A stretch of DNA of 9,074 nt, taken from positions 1-9,074 of the forward strand of contig PBSR01000279.1 in assembly GCA_002726335.1 (NCBI GenBank), written 5' to 3'. The DNA is from Gemmatimonadaceae bacterium (GTDB lineage Bacteria; Latescibacterota; UBA2968; UBA8231). The notes beneath the pieces were generated by a model that saw nothing but the letters and a program-made list of their open reading frames with translations, did not search any database and had not been told where the DNA came from. Shown here piece by piece: positions 1 through 6,828 of the stretch; position 1 is the first letter of the stretch; every line of letters begins with the position of its first letter. The position numbers were made by a program, and so were the translations under genes.

Positions 1-614
1 CCCAGATCACCTTCGGACACATTGTACACCGGCAGCACGGGCAGGAAGGTGACCAGGTCGAGGCTGCGTACGGTGGCACGCTCGCTGTCGGTGAGCGTCA
101 ATTCCCGAAGACAGCGATTCTCCTCGAGGCAGGCCATGGACCTGTCGAGAACGGCTTTTTCCCGCTCCTGTTCGCCTGTGAGGCCGGACTTGGACTCCCT
201 GGCCAGCCGCTCGAGTCGCTTCTCGACGAGCTCCATGTCGGCCAGCAGCAGCTCGGCCTCGAGATTCTCCCGGTCGCGATCGGCGTTCACCGAGCCGGCG
301 GGATGGTAGACGCCATCATCGTCGAAGGCGCGCAGCACCAGGCACACCAGGTGGCAGCGGCGAGCAGCGTTTAGCCATTCATGTGATTCGCCGCCCGTGG
401 TCGCGTCGGGGCAGAGGACAAAGTTGTTCTCGGCGTAGGTCGTCTTCTTCGGGTGAAAGAGGCCCTGCAGAGCGTCGACGCGGGGGTCGTGAACCCAGGC
501 GATGCCCTCGACGGTCTCGCCGGGTTGTCGACTCTCCGGCACGGGTCGGCCTGTGAGCAGGGTGAACAGAGTACGTTTGCCGGCCTGGGGCAGGCCGATG
601 AGGGCGATCTTCAT
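1..614 (-). CDS. YchF/DUF933-like P-loop NTPase with degenerate G motifs (partial, C-terminus off the left edge)
   Basis: The reverse strand from the ATG at 614-612 reads open for 204 codons to the window edge. Seen: the protein starts MKIALIGLPQAGKRTLF, aligning with the YchF start GLPNVGKSTLF. It continues collinearly with YchF through a DPR element, a charged helical region (about residues 110-160) and a G4-like NVSE near residue 198. YchF (Obg-like) proteins are TRAFAC-class P-loop ATPases/GTPases of about 363 residues that associate with ribosomes. They carry an N-terminal G domain with a coiled-coil insertion and a C-terminal TGS/DUF933 domain, which here would lie outside the window. 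Oddities: the P-loop Ser/Thr after Lys13 is Arg14 (Thr15 follows), and the usual DIAG switch II with its glycine-rich stretch is replaced by a shorter CPDATTGGESHEWL. Nucleotide hydrolysis may therefore be altered or lost. It more likely belongs to a divergent YchF-related paralogue group than to canonical YchF. Divergently arranged with ddl; no clear Shine-Dalgarno is visible. Confidence 0.8.
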   Translation of the reverse strand, partial: MKIALIGLPQAGKRTLFTLLTGRPVPESRQPGETVEGIAWVHDPRVDALQGLFHPKKTTYAENNFVLCPDATTGGESHEWLNAARRCHLVCLVLRAFDDDGVYHPAGSVNADRDRENLEAELLLADMELVEKRLERLARESKSGLTGEQEREKAVLDRSMACLEENRCLRELTLTDSERATVRSLDLVTFLPVLPVYNVSEGDL

Positions 615-752
615 GGTCTTGTGGGTTCGTTCCGGGTGGTTGGAGGACTCAACAGAGAGAATAACGGCTCCCGGCGAAGAGTGTGCCACCGTATCTTCGC
701 TTGCAGGGCGCCAGGCCCGTACCTGATCCAGCCACGAAAGGTTTGCTCCTTC
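615..752. promoter_or_regulatory. Divergent intergenic region between the YchF-like gene and ddl, with a 7-bp-arm dyad
   Basis: This 138-nt gap separates two divergently oriented genes and must carry at least one promoter for each, unless transcription starts inside them. It holds an inverted repeat with perfect 7-nt arms, GCGAAGA at 674-680 and TCTTCGC at 694-700, separated by 13 nt. That could be a hairpin in the ddl leader or an operator, or it could be chance. I see no -35/-10 pair with proper spacing on either strand. The sequence before the ddl ATG has only a weak purine stretch (GAAAGG, 735-740). Confidence 0.4.
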
Positions 753-1871
753 ATGCCCGAGAAGATCCGCGTCGGCGTGCTCTTCGGGGGGCGCTCGGCG
801 GAACACGAGGTGTCCGTCACGTCCGCCCGGTCCGTACTCGACTCGATCGACCGCGACAAGTACGAGGTCACCATGATCGGCATCGACCGCGGCGGACGCT
901 GGCTTGCGGCATCAGATGCCACCCGCCTGCTGTCTACGGGTCGCGTCGAAGGAGACACCGACCTCAAACCGGTCTCCCTCGACTATGTCGGTGGCGGCGA
1001 GCTGGTCTCCCTGGACGGCAGTGGCGCTGCCGGCGCCCGGCTGGATGTGATCTTCCCCATTCTGCACGGCCCTCTTGGTGAAGATGGTACCGTACAGGGA
1101 CTGCTCGAGCTGGCGGACGTTGCCTACGTCGGCGCCGGCGTGCTCGGCTCGGCGGTCGGCATGGACAAGGACATGACACGGCGGGTTCTGCGCACCGAAG
1201 GGTTACCACAGGTGGAGTACGCTTCCGTCCTGCGTCGGCGCTGGCGCCGGTCGCCAGTCGAGGTGCGTCACGAGATGGAACGGGACCTCGGTTATCCGAT
1301 GTTCATCAAGCCGGCCAATCTCGGATCGAGTGTGGGCATCACCAAGGCGCACGACGCGGCGGAATTCGATGTCGGCATGGACGAGGCAGCCCGCTATGAT
1401 CGCAAGCTTGTCATCGAGGCCAACGCCGGGAACTGTTGTGAGGTAGAGGTGGCCGTCCTCGGCTACGAAGAACCGGAGACGTCGGTGGTCGGCGAGATCG
1501 TGCCGGCCAATGAGTTCTACGACTACAACGCCAAGTACGAGGATGAGGACTCCGAGCTGCATATCCCAGCACGCATCCGACCGGAGACGGCACAGAAGGT
1601 CCGACAGATGGCGCGCCGCGTGTTTCTCGCGGTCGAAGCCGCCGGCCTGGCACGTGTCGACTTCTTCGTCAGCCAGGATGATGACGAGCACATCTACGTC
1701 AACGAGATCAACACCATGCCCGGGTTTACGCCGATCAGCATGTATCCGAAGCTCTGGGAGGCCAGTGGCGTGAGCTACGCGCAACTCATCGACCGCCTGA
1801 TACAACTGGCCCTGGAGCGCCACGAGGACAGGCAGGACACAACCACGGACAAGGGACGCGCCCATCGATGA
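753..1871 (+). CDS. ddl: D-alanine--D-alanine ligase
   Basis: ATP-dependent, cytoplasmic formation of D-Ala-D-Ala for peptidoglycan precursors; 372 residues, normal for DdlA-type enzymes. Seen in order: GGRSAEHEVSV (12-22) with the EHE that binds the first D-Ala, HGPLGEDG (105-112), the ATP-grasp stretch KPANLGSSVGI (186-196), YDYNAKY (256-262) of the omega loop with the Tyr typical of D-Ala (not D-Lac) specificity, IPA (271-273), and the metal/substrate motif NEINTMPGFTPISMYP (317-332). The open frame reaches back to 453, but the ATG at 753 is chosen because the family's first beta strand begins right after it; the upstream part overlaps the divergent YchF-like gene. The region usually reading DAREIE is NCCEVE (227-232), so the common Arg is Cys; the position is variable in the family. 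The last 20 or so residues are a charged, probably disordered tail. No mur or ftsQ neighbours, so the gene stands apart from a division cluster; it may be co-transcribed with the DUF445 gene 55 nt downstream. Confidence 0.96.
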   Translation: MPEKIRVGVLFGGRSAEHEVSVTSARSVLDSIDRDKYEVTMIGIDRGGRWLAASDATRLLSTGRVEGDTDLKPVSLDYVGGGELVSLDGSGAAGARLDVIFPILHGPLGEDGTVQGLLELADVAYVGAGVLGSAVGMDKDMTRRVLRTEGLPQVEYASVLRRRWRRSPVEVRHEMERDLGYPMFIKPANLGSSVGITKAHDAAEFDVGMDEAARYDRKLVIEANAGNCCEVEVAVLGYEEPETSVVGEIVPANEFYDYNAKYEDEDSELHIPARIRPETAQKVRQMARRVFLAVEAAGLARVDFFVSQDDDEHIYVNEINTMPGFTPISMYPKLWEASGVSYAQLIDRLIQLALERHEDRQDTTTDKGRAHR

Positions 1872-1926
1872 CTCTCAGACACAGGCGACCTTTCCGGGGA
1901 GATCAGGACAGGATCGAGACCGACCT

Positions 1927-2730
1927 ATGACCCTGGCACCGCCGGTGAAGGCCGATACCGTACCGCGCGGTATGATCAGCAACCTGCTGTCGTTGATGAC
2001 GATGGTGGTGGGATTGATGGGAACGCTGGCAGCCGGCAACCCGGAGACACCGTTCCCGCCGTATGCGTTGACGGCAGGTCCCTGGCTGCTGGCGGCAGGT
2101 GTCTTCGGTTTTGCCGGCGGTATCACCAACTGGCTGGCCGTGAAGATGCTGTTCGATCGTGTACCGCTGCTCTACGGTTCCGGGGTGATCCCGAATCGCT
2201 TCCGCGAAATCCGGGCGACGATCAAGGGTCTGATCATGACCCACTTCTTCGACGAGGAGTACCTGCGGCGCTTCTTCGAGGAACACGGGTCGCAGCTGAT
2301 GGGGGGAGTCAGCCTCGAGAAGGAACTGACGGAACTGCTCGCCTCGGATCACGCCGATGCGGCCATCGAAGCGGAGCTCGAGCGGCTCAAGGAGGGGCCG
2401 CTGGGCATGATGGTGAAGATGGCCGGCAACGACATGCTGAAGGTGATCATCAAGCAGTTCATGGGCGGTCTGGTGTCGCGGGTGGCGCCAGTGGCCGAGG
2501 CCCGCATGCGCGAAAAAGCCGTGGATGTCCCGGCTCTCCGTGTGCAGGTGGACCAGCTTCTCGAGGTGAAGCTGGAAGAGCTGACACCGGAGATCGTCAA
2601 GAGCATGATGGAGCGGGTCATGCGCGAGCATCTCGGCTGGCTCATCGTCTGGGGCAATGTCTTCGGCGCGGCCATCGGCCTGCTGTCGAGGGCGATCGCC
2701 GTGCACTGGCACATCGGTACCGTTCCCTAG
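1927..2730 (+). CDS. DUF445 family membrane protein
   Basis: A 267-residue protein with the DUF445 hallmark GGITNWLAVKMLFDR (64-78) followed by YGSGVIPNRF (83-92). Visible layout: a hydrophobic segment at about 17-36, a second at about 51-72 that carries the GGITNWLA motif, a long charged, amphipathic and probably helical middle region (about 95-235), and a C-terminal hydrophobic segment (about 236-256). This is the usual DUF445 arrangement, with membrane anchors at both ends around a helical domain. The biochemical role of the family is not established, so none is assigned. The ATG at 1927 is used; an in-frame ATG at 1972 would give MISNLLSLM, begin directly at the first hydrophobic segment and drop 15 residues. 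Neither has a strong Shine-Dalgarno. It lies 55 nt after ddl and only 9 nt before the SDR gene, so it is probably in one transcript with at least the SDR. Confidence 0.88.
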   Translation: MTLAPPVKADTVPRGMISNLLSLMTMVVGLMGTLAAGNPETPFPPYALTAGPWLLAAGVFGFAGGITNWLAVKMLFDRVPLLYGSGVIPNRFREIRATIKGLIMTHFFDEEYLRRFFEEHGSQLMGGVSLEKELTELLASDHADAAIEAELERLKEGPLGMMVKMAGNDMLKVIIKQFMGGLVSRVAPVAEARMREKAVDVPALRVQVDQLLEVKLEELTPEIVKSMMERVMREHLGWLIVWGNVFGAAIGLLSRAIAVHWHIGTVP

Positions 2731-2739
2731 GCTGAACTG

Positions 2740-3543
2740 ATGAACAGGTTTTCTCTCGAAGGGCAGGTGGCCGTCGTCGTCGGCGGCACAGGTGTACTCG
2801 GCGGGGCCATGGCACGGGGGCTCGCCGAGGCGGGAGCCAACCTTGCCGTCGTCGGACGTTCGGTTGAGCGTGGCGGCGAGGTGGTCGGTTCGATCCTCTC
2901 CCAAGGCGGTCAGGCCACGTTCGTCGCCGCCGATGCCTTGTCACGTGACCAACTGCTGTCGGCGAGGGCGCGCATCGGCGAGGAATGCGGCGAGCCGGCG
3001 ATCCTCATCAACGCGGCCGGAGGCAACGATCCGCGAGTCACCGTCAACGACGAGCTTGCCTTCGAGGATATCGACCTGGCCGCCTGGAACGACAGCTTCG
3101 ATCTGAACCTGGCCGCAGGTGTGCTGCTTCCCTGCCAGGTCTTCGGTCCCGCCATGGTTCGCAGCGGCTGCGGCTCGATCATCAACATCGCCTCGATCAC
3201 CGCCCATGTGCCCCTGTCGAAGGTGGTGGCCTACTCAGCCGCGAAAGCCGCCGTGGTCAGCCTGACACAATTCCTGGCGCGTGAGTGGGCGCCCCATGTG
3301 CGGGTGAATTCGATCACGCCTGGTTTCTTCCCGGGAGAACAGAACCGCCGCTTGCTGTATGATGAGACGGGTGAGCCTTCGGCCCGCGGACGGCAGATCC
3401 TGCAGCACACACCGATGGATCGATTCGGAGACCCGGAGGAACTCGTTGGTGCGGCTGTGTTTCTCGCCTCCCAGCAGGCGAGCTCCTTTGTCACTGGCGC
3501 CGACCTGCGCGTCGACGGGGGCTTCCTGGCGACGACGATCTAG
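2740..3543 (+). CDS. SDR family oxidoreductase, D-mannonate oxidoreductase / gluconate 5-dehydrogenase-like
   Basis: A classical short-chain dehydrogenase/reductase of 267 residues. Seen: the Rossmann glycine motif GGTGVLG (15-21), the NAAGGN element (91-96), the structural Asn in NLAAG (123), and the catalytic Ser152, Tyr165 and Lys169 (YSAAK). The C-terminal part has ITPGFFPGEQNR (192-203), RFGDPEEL (228-235) and VDGG (258-261). The PGFFPxEQN stretch resembles SDR-type D-mannonate oxidoreductases (Bacillus YjmF/UxuB class) that interconvert D-fructuronate and D-mannonate, so a sugar-acid substrate is inferred. Gluconate 5-dehydrogenase and 2-dehydro-3-deoxygluconate dehydrogenase (KduD) are close alternatives. 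Arg40 after the second beta strand may favour NADP(H). The gene follows the DUF445 stop by 9 nt and ends in tandem stops (TAG then TAA). No uxuA dehydratase or uronate isomerase is visible in the window, so the substrate remains open. Confidence 0.9.
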   Translation: MNRFSLEGQVAVVVGGTGVLGGAMARGLAEAGANLAVVGRSVERGGEVVGSILSQGGQATFVAADALSRDQLLSARARIGEECGEPAILINAAGGNDPRVTVNDELAFEDIDLAAWNDSFDLNLAAGVLLPCQVFGPAMVRSGCGSIINIASITAHVPLSKVVAYSAAKAAVVSLTQFLAREWAPHVRVNSITPGFFPGEQNRRLLYDETGEPSARGRQILQHTPMDRFGDPEELVGAAVFLASQQASSFVTGADLRVDGGFLATTI

Positions 3544-3614
3544 TAACGGGCTGCAAGGCCGCCAGTTGATCACAGCCGGCATTACCCGACATTGAGTATT
3601 CAGCAGTTCACCCC

Positions 3615-3628
3615 TCGCGAGCTCGCGA
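3615..3628. promoter_or_regulatory. Perfect 14-bp palindrome, candidate operator before the isomerase-dehydrogenase pair
   Basis: TCGCGAGCTCGCGA is its own reverse complement and lies in the 110-nt gap between the SDR gene and the TIM-barrel gene, 25 nt before the ATG. It has no loop, so it fits a dimeric repressor site better than a terminator. It is placed to cover a promoter or leader of the downstream two-gene unit. I see no convincing -35/-10 pair in the gap, and no regulator gene in the window to pair with it. A weaker GGCTG/CAGCC inverted repeat upstream (about 3549-3578) has a long loop and no U-tract, so no terminator is called. Confidence 0.4.
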
Positions 3629-3653
3629 AATCAAGAGAGAAGCCAGGACAGAT

Positions 3654-4406
3654 ATGCCCGCACCGATCGCACTGCAGCTGTACACATTGAGAGAAGCTGC
3701 CGCCGCCGACTACGAGGCGACGGTACGGAAGGTCGCAGACATCGGTTACGTCGGTGTCGAACCCGCGGGTTTTCCCGGGACCACCGTCGAGGCCGGCAAG
3801 AGGCTGTTTGACGAGTTGGGACTGCAGGTCTGCAGCGCCCATCTGCCCCTCCCTGTGGGCGAGGCTCAACAAGAGTCACTGGAGACAGCAGAGGCCCTCG
3901 GAATCACGCGCGTCGTGGCCGGTCTCGGGCCGGACAATTTCGGCACGAAGGACCAGATCAAGGCGTCATGCGACAAGTTCAACGAAGCCAGTGCCAACTG
4001 TGTCGAGAAGGGCTACACCTTCGGTATCCACAACCACTGGTGGGAATTCCTCGAGGTCGACGGCGAGCTGGTCTACAAGCAGATGCTTGAACATCTGGCG
4101 CCGGAGGTCTTTTTCCAGGTCGATGCTTACTGGGTACAGACCGCGGGGCCCGATCCAGCAGCAGTGATCGCCGAGCTCGGTAGCCGCGCGCCGCTGATCC
4201 ATATGAAGGACGGCCCGTGCACACGCAAGGAAGACATGCAGGCCCTGGGTGAAGGGGTCACCGATTTCCAGAGCATCATCGATGCCGGCGGCGACAATGT
4301 GGACTGGTGGATCGTCGAACTCGACCGTTGCGCCACCGATATGGTCGAGGCCGTGGAGAAGAGCTACACGTTTCTGACCCAGAAGGGATACGCCCGTGGC
4401 CGGTAA
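3654..4406 (+). CDS. Sugar phosphate isomerase/epimerase-like TIM-barrel protein (AP endonuclease family 2 fold)
   Basis: A 250-residue protein with the xylose-isomerase-like TIM-barrel pattern. It starts [10 protein letters not shown] (5-14), then GYVGVEPAG (31-39), CSAHLP (60-65), GIHNHWWEF (124-132), FQVDAYWV (154-161), IHMKDG (182-187) and WWIVELD (218-224). Glu131, Asp157, His183 and Glu222 are the likely divalent-metal ligands by analogy with inosose isomerase/IolE-type and tagatose-epimerase-type enzymes. These isomerise or epimerise sugars, keto-sugars or inositols, and some members act as lyases/hydratases on 3-keto-sugars; the exact reaction cannot be read here. Start: ATG with AGGA at 3645-3648, 5 nt upstream. 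The 3' end overlaps the GTG start of the Gfo/Idh/MocA gene by 11 nt, so the pair is probably translationally coupled and acts in one pathway. The product is a soluble cytoplasmic protein with no signal peptide, which suits an intracellular substrate. Confidence 0.9.
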   Translation: MPAPIALQLYTLREAAAADYEATVRKVADIGYVGVEPAGFPGTTVEAGKRLFDELGLQVCSAHLPLPVGEAQQESLETAEALGITRVVAGLGPDNFGTKDQIKASCDKFNEASANCVEKGYTFGIHNHWWEFLEVDGELVYKQMLEHLAPEVFFQVDAYWVQTAGPDPAAVIAELGSRAPLIHMKDGPCTRKEDMQALGEGVTDFQSIIDAGGDNVDWWIVELDRCATDMVEAVEKSYTFLTQKGYARGR

Positions 4407-5502
4407 GGTCCGTATCGGCCTGATCGGCTGCGGCAACATCAGCCCTCAGTACATCAGATGGTGCCGGACCTTCGAGATTATAGATCTGGTAGCCTGTGCC
4501 GATATCGACACGGATCTGGCGCAGGCGCGGGCCGAGGAATTCGAAGTTGCTGGTGGCTGCAGCGTCGATGAGCTACTGGCAGATGCCGGCATCGAGATCG
4601 TCGTCAATCTGACGGTGCCGAAGGTGCACGCCAGCGTCAACCGGCAGATCCTCGAGGCCGGCAAGCATGCCCACACCGAGAAGCCCTTCGCCGTCGACAA
4701 AGCCGAAGGCAGGGCGGTACTGGATCTGGCACAGGAGAAAGGACTGCGTACCGGCAGTGCGCCCGACACCTTTCTCGGCGGTGGCATCCAGACCTGTCGC
4801 AAGCTGATCGACGACGGCTGGATCGGAGAACCCGTGGCGGCATCGGCCTTCATGGCCGGTCGCGGACCCGAGGGCTGGCATCCGAACCCGGATTTCTTCT
4901 ACAAGCCGGGTGGCGGTCCCATGTTCGACATGGGACCCTACTACCTGACGGCTCTGGTGTCGCTCCTCGGCCCTGTCCGGCGAGTCACGGGTTCGGCACG
5001 GGCCAGTTTTCCCCAACGGGTGATCACGAACCCGGAGCGCCGTACCGGGGAGCGGATCGAGGTGGAGACCCCGACACATATCTCCGGCGTGCTCGATTTC
5101 GCTGGCGGCGCCGTCGGTACGGTGGTCACCAGCTTCGATGTCTGGAGTCACAATCTGCCGAGGATCGAAATCTATGGTTCGGAAGGTTCGCTCAGCGTGC
5201 CCGATCCGAACACTTTCGACGGCCCGGTCAGACTCCGGCGTGCCGGACAGGACGACTGGCAGGAAGTGCCGCTGACGCACAGCGTCGAGGTCGGTCGCGG
5301 GATCGGGGTGGCCGACATGGCCTATGGACTTCGCTCGGGGCGGCCGCATCGAGCCAGCGGTGAACTGGCCTATCACGTGCTGGAGCTGATGCACGCCTTC
5401 GGGGAGGCATCCGACAGGGCGTCCCACGTGGAGATCGAGTCTCAGGTGGAGCGGCCAGCGGCACTTCCCATGGGGCTGCGCGCCGGAACTCTCGACGAGT
5501 AG
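4396..5502 (+). CDS. Gfo/Idh/MocA family NAD(P)-dependent oxidoreductase
   Basis: A 368-residue dehydrogenase. Seen: the Rossmann motif GLIGCGNIS (8-16), [11 protein letters not shown] (69-79), the family EKP at 95-97 in HTEKPFAVD, and [13 protein letters not shown] (172-184), the segment that carries catalytic residues. The C-terminal alpha/beta domain includes EIYGSEGSL (258-266). Family members oxidise or reduce sugars, inositols or sugar acids, often using NAD(P) at C1 or C3. In GGGxxxDxGxH the final His is replaced here by Tyr (DMGPYY), a known subfamily variation. Start: the GTG at 4396 is preferred because AAGGG (4383-4387) sits 8 nt upstream and the beta strand KVRIGLIG follows at once. 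It overlaps the isomerase gene by 11 nt. The gene ends 22 nt before the stop of the convergent flavoprotein gene, with no visible terminator hairpin between them. Substrate unknown; pairing with the TIM-barrel protein suggests keto-sugar metabolism. Confidence 0.94.
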   Translation: MAGKVRIGLIGCGNISPQYIRWCRTFEIIDLVACADIDTDLAQARAEEFEVAGGCSVDELLADAGIEIVVNLTVPKVHASVNRQILEAGKHAHTEKPFAVDKAEGRAVLDLAQEKGLRTGSAPDTFLGGGIQTCRKLIDDGWIGEPVAASAFMAGRGPEGWHPNPDFFYKPGGGPMFDMGPYYLTALVSLLGPVRRVTGSARASFPQRVITNPERRTGERIEVETPTHISGVLDFAGGAVGTVVTSFDVWSHNLPRIEIYGSEGSLSVPDPNTFDGPVRLRRAGQDDWQEVPLTHSVEVGRGIGVADMAYGLRSGRPHRASGELAYHVLELMHAFGEASDRASHVEIESQVERPAALPMGLRAGTLDE

Positions 5503-5524
5503 AGGCGCGCCGCCAGATCCTTCG

Positions 5525-6781
5525 TCAGGAGAACAGCAGCTTGAGGTAGTAGAGCGGATTCGTCATGTCCTTCTTCGGCACGGCGTTGGCCAACATGCCA
5601 CAGACATGGTTGGCGACGGTGTCATTCCTGGCGGCCTTGCCGATGACGAAGTTGAGCAGGGGACGGACCCGGGCGATCCACTGCATCTGGTGGCTCACCT
5701 TCAACTCGTCGCCGAGTGTTGCCCACAGTTCATCCGCATAGCGCTGCAGGCTGGTGGCCGAGGTGTCACCCTCCCGGATGGCTACGGCGCAGGTAGCCAC
5801 CGCGATGCGGGCGGAGTAGAAAGCGTTGCCGATGCCTTCTCCCGAGAAGGGGTCGATGAGACCCGCCGCATCGCCGAGAAGAAGGAACCCGGGGCCGTGG
5901 GCAGGTCGTCTCTTGCTGCCCACGGGGAGATTCCATCCGGCGGGTTTCTCCAGCGGCCGGGCATGACGGAAGCGCTCGGCGAAGGGCGGCCGCCGCAGCA
6001 CCTGATCCAGTGCCACGCGCAGATCGATACCCCGGCGTTTCATCGCCGCGTGCACCATGCCAATGCCGATGTTCGCCTTGCCCTCCCCCAGGGGAAAGAT
6101 CCAGAAATACCCGGGGCGGACCTCGTCGGCGAAGTGCAGCTCCAACTCGTCGGTGAGTCCTTCCACTCCCTCGTAGTAGCAGCGCAACGCGACCAGTGAG
6201 TGGCGCGGGCTGTGGCTGTAGAGCCCGGTTTTGCGGGCAACGATGGAGTTGAAGCCGTCGCAGCCCAGCACAACACGAGTCCGGATCTGCACGAGGTGCC
6301 CCTGTTTGCTCTGCCTGCCCTCTATGCCGACGACACACCCCGCCTCGTCGCGCAGCAGGTCGCTGACGGCGAAGCCTTCGCGTACCTCCGCACCCCGGCG
6401 CCGCGCCTCCTTCAGGAGATAGTCGTCCAGGATCTTGCGCTGGATGACCCAGCCACCCATCGGCACATGCCGTCCAGTCAGGGGGTCGTAGTGCGTGCGG
6501 TCACGCATGTCGACACGGGCACCGACCGCCGTCGGGCTGGCCAGGATGATGTGGCGGATCTCGGCGCCTTCGAGGCGGGCCACGTCCTCCATCAGGCCCA
6601 GCTCGTCGAGGATGGACATACTCTTCCCTGACAGGGCGTCGCCGCAGACCTTGTCACGCGGGAAGGTGGCGCGGTCGACGACGACGGCGCTCAGGCCGTG
6701 GCGTGCAGCGTACATGGCAGCCGCAGCTCCGGCCGGTCCGCCACCGACGATAGCCAGATCGTATTCAGGGTCGGTCTTCAT
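5525..6781 (-). CDS. Geranylgeranyl reductase family FAD-dependent oxidoreductase
   Basis: A 418-residue flavoprotein of the GGR/p-hydroxybenzoate-hydroxylase-like superfamily. Seen: the FAD dinucleotide motif DLAIVGGGPAGAAAA (8-22), FPRDKVCGDALSGKS (40-54) with the family Cys, GGWVIQRKILDDYL (109-122), the GD motif GCDGFNSIVARKTG (173-186), PGYFWIFPLGEGKANIGIG (223-241) matching the GGR YxWxFP signature, and LLGDAAGLIDPFSGEGI (301-317), the second FAD-binding motif. Family members reduce isoprenoid double bonds (chlorophyll phytyl chain, archaeal lipids, menaquinone side chain) or act on other polyenes; in a bacterium like this, quinone or isoprenoid-lipid reduction is a plausible guess. Start: the ATG at 6781 puts the Rossmann strand 7 residues in, as is usual. 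An ATG at 6820 would add 13 residues unlike the family. Neither has a good Shine-Dalgarno, so the start is uncertain. Divergent from htpG, convergent with the Gfo/Idh/MocA gene. Confidence 0.9.
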   Translation of the reverse strand: MKTDPEYDLAIVGGGPAGAAAAMYAARHGLSAVVVDRATFPRDKVCGDALSGKSMSILDELGLMEDVARLEGAEIRHIILASPTAVGARVDMRDRTHYDPLTGRHVPMGGWVIQRKILDDYLLKEARRRGAEVREGFAVSDLLRDEAGCVVGIEGRQSKQGHLVQIRTRVVLGCDGFNSIVARKTGLYSHSPRHSLVALRCYYEGVEGLTDELELHFADEVRPGYFWIFPLGEGKANIGIGMVHAAMKRRGIDLRVALDQVLRRPPFAERFRHARPLEKPAGWNLPVGSKRRPAHGPGFLLLGDAAGLIDPFSGEGIGNAFYSARIAVATCAVAIREGDTSATSLQRYADELWATLGDELKVSHQMQWIARVRPLLNFVIGKAARNDTVANHVCGMLANAVPKKDMTNPLYYLKLLFS

Positions 6782-6828
6782 GGGTGGGTGAAAGTAGGCT
6801 TCGGCTGTATACCAGGCCATGCGCCGTC

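Noticed and set aside
453..752. N-terminal extension of the ddl open frame by 100 residues
   Set aside because: The Ddl fold begins at 753. The extension is antisense to the YchF-like coding sequence and has no family similarity.
1961..1972. 12-bp palindrome TACCGCGCGGTA in the DUF445 gene
   Set aside because: It lies within coding sequence near the start, and palindromes of this size are expected several times by chance in a GC-rich 9-kb window.
1903..2904. Long open frame of 333 codons antisense to the DUF445 and SDR genes
   Set aside because: A shadow of GC-rich coding sequence: His/Arg-rich with no motif, and it crosses two well-supported genes.
4573..5427. Long antisense open frame inside the Gfo/Idh/MocA gene
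   Set aside because: It mirrors codon bias of the real gene, shows no domain pattern and has no start signal.
6782..6820. Longer start (ATG at 6820) for the flavoprotein
   Set aside because: It adds 13 residues (MAWYTAEAYFHPP) unlike the family lead-in. The ATG at 6781 fits better, though the lack of a clear Shine-Dalgarno leaves some doubt.
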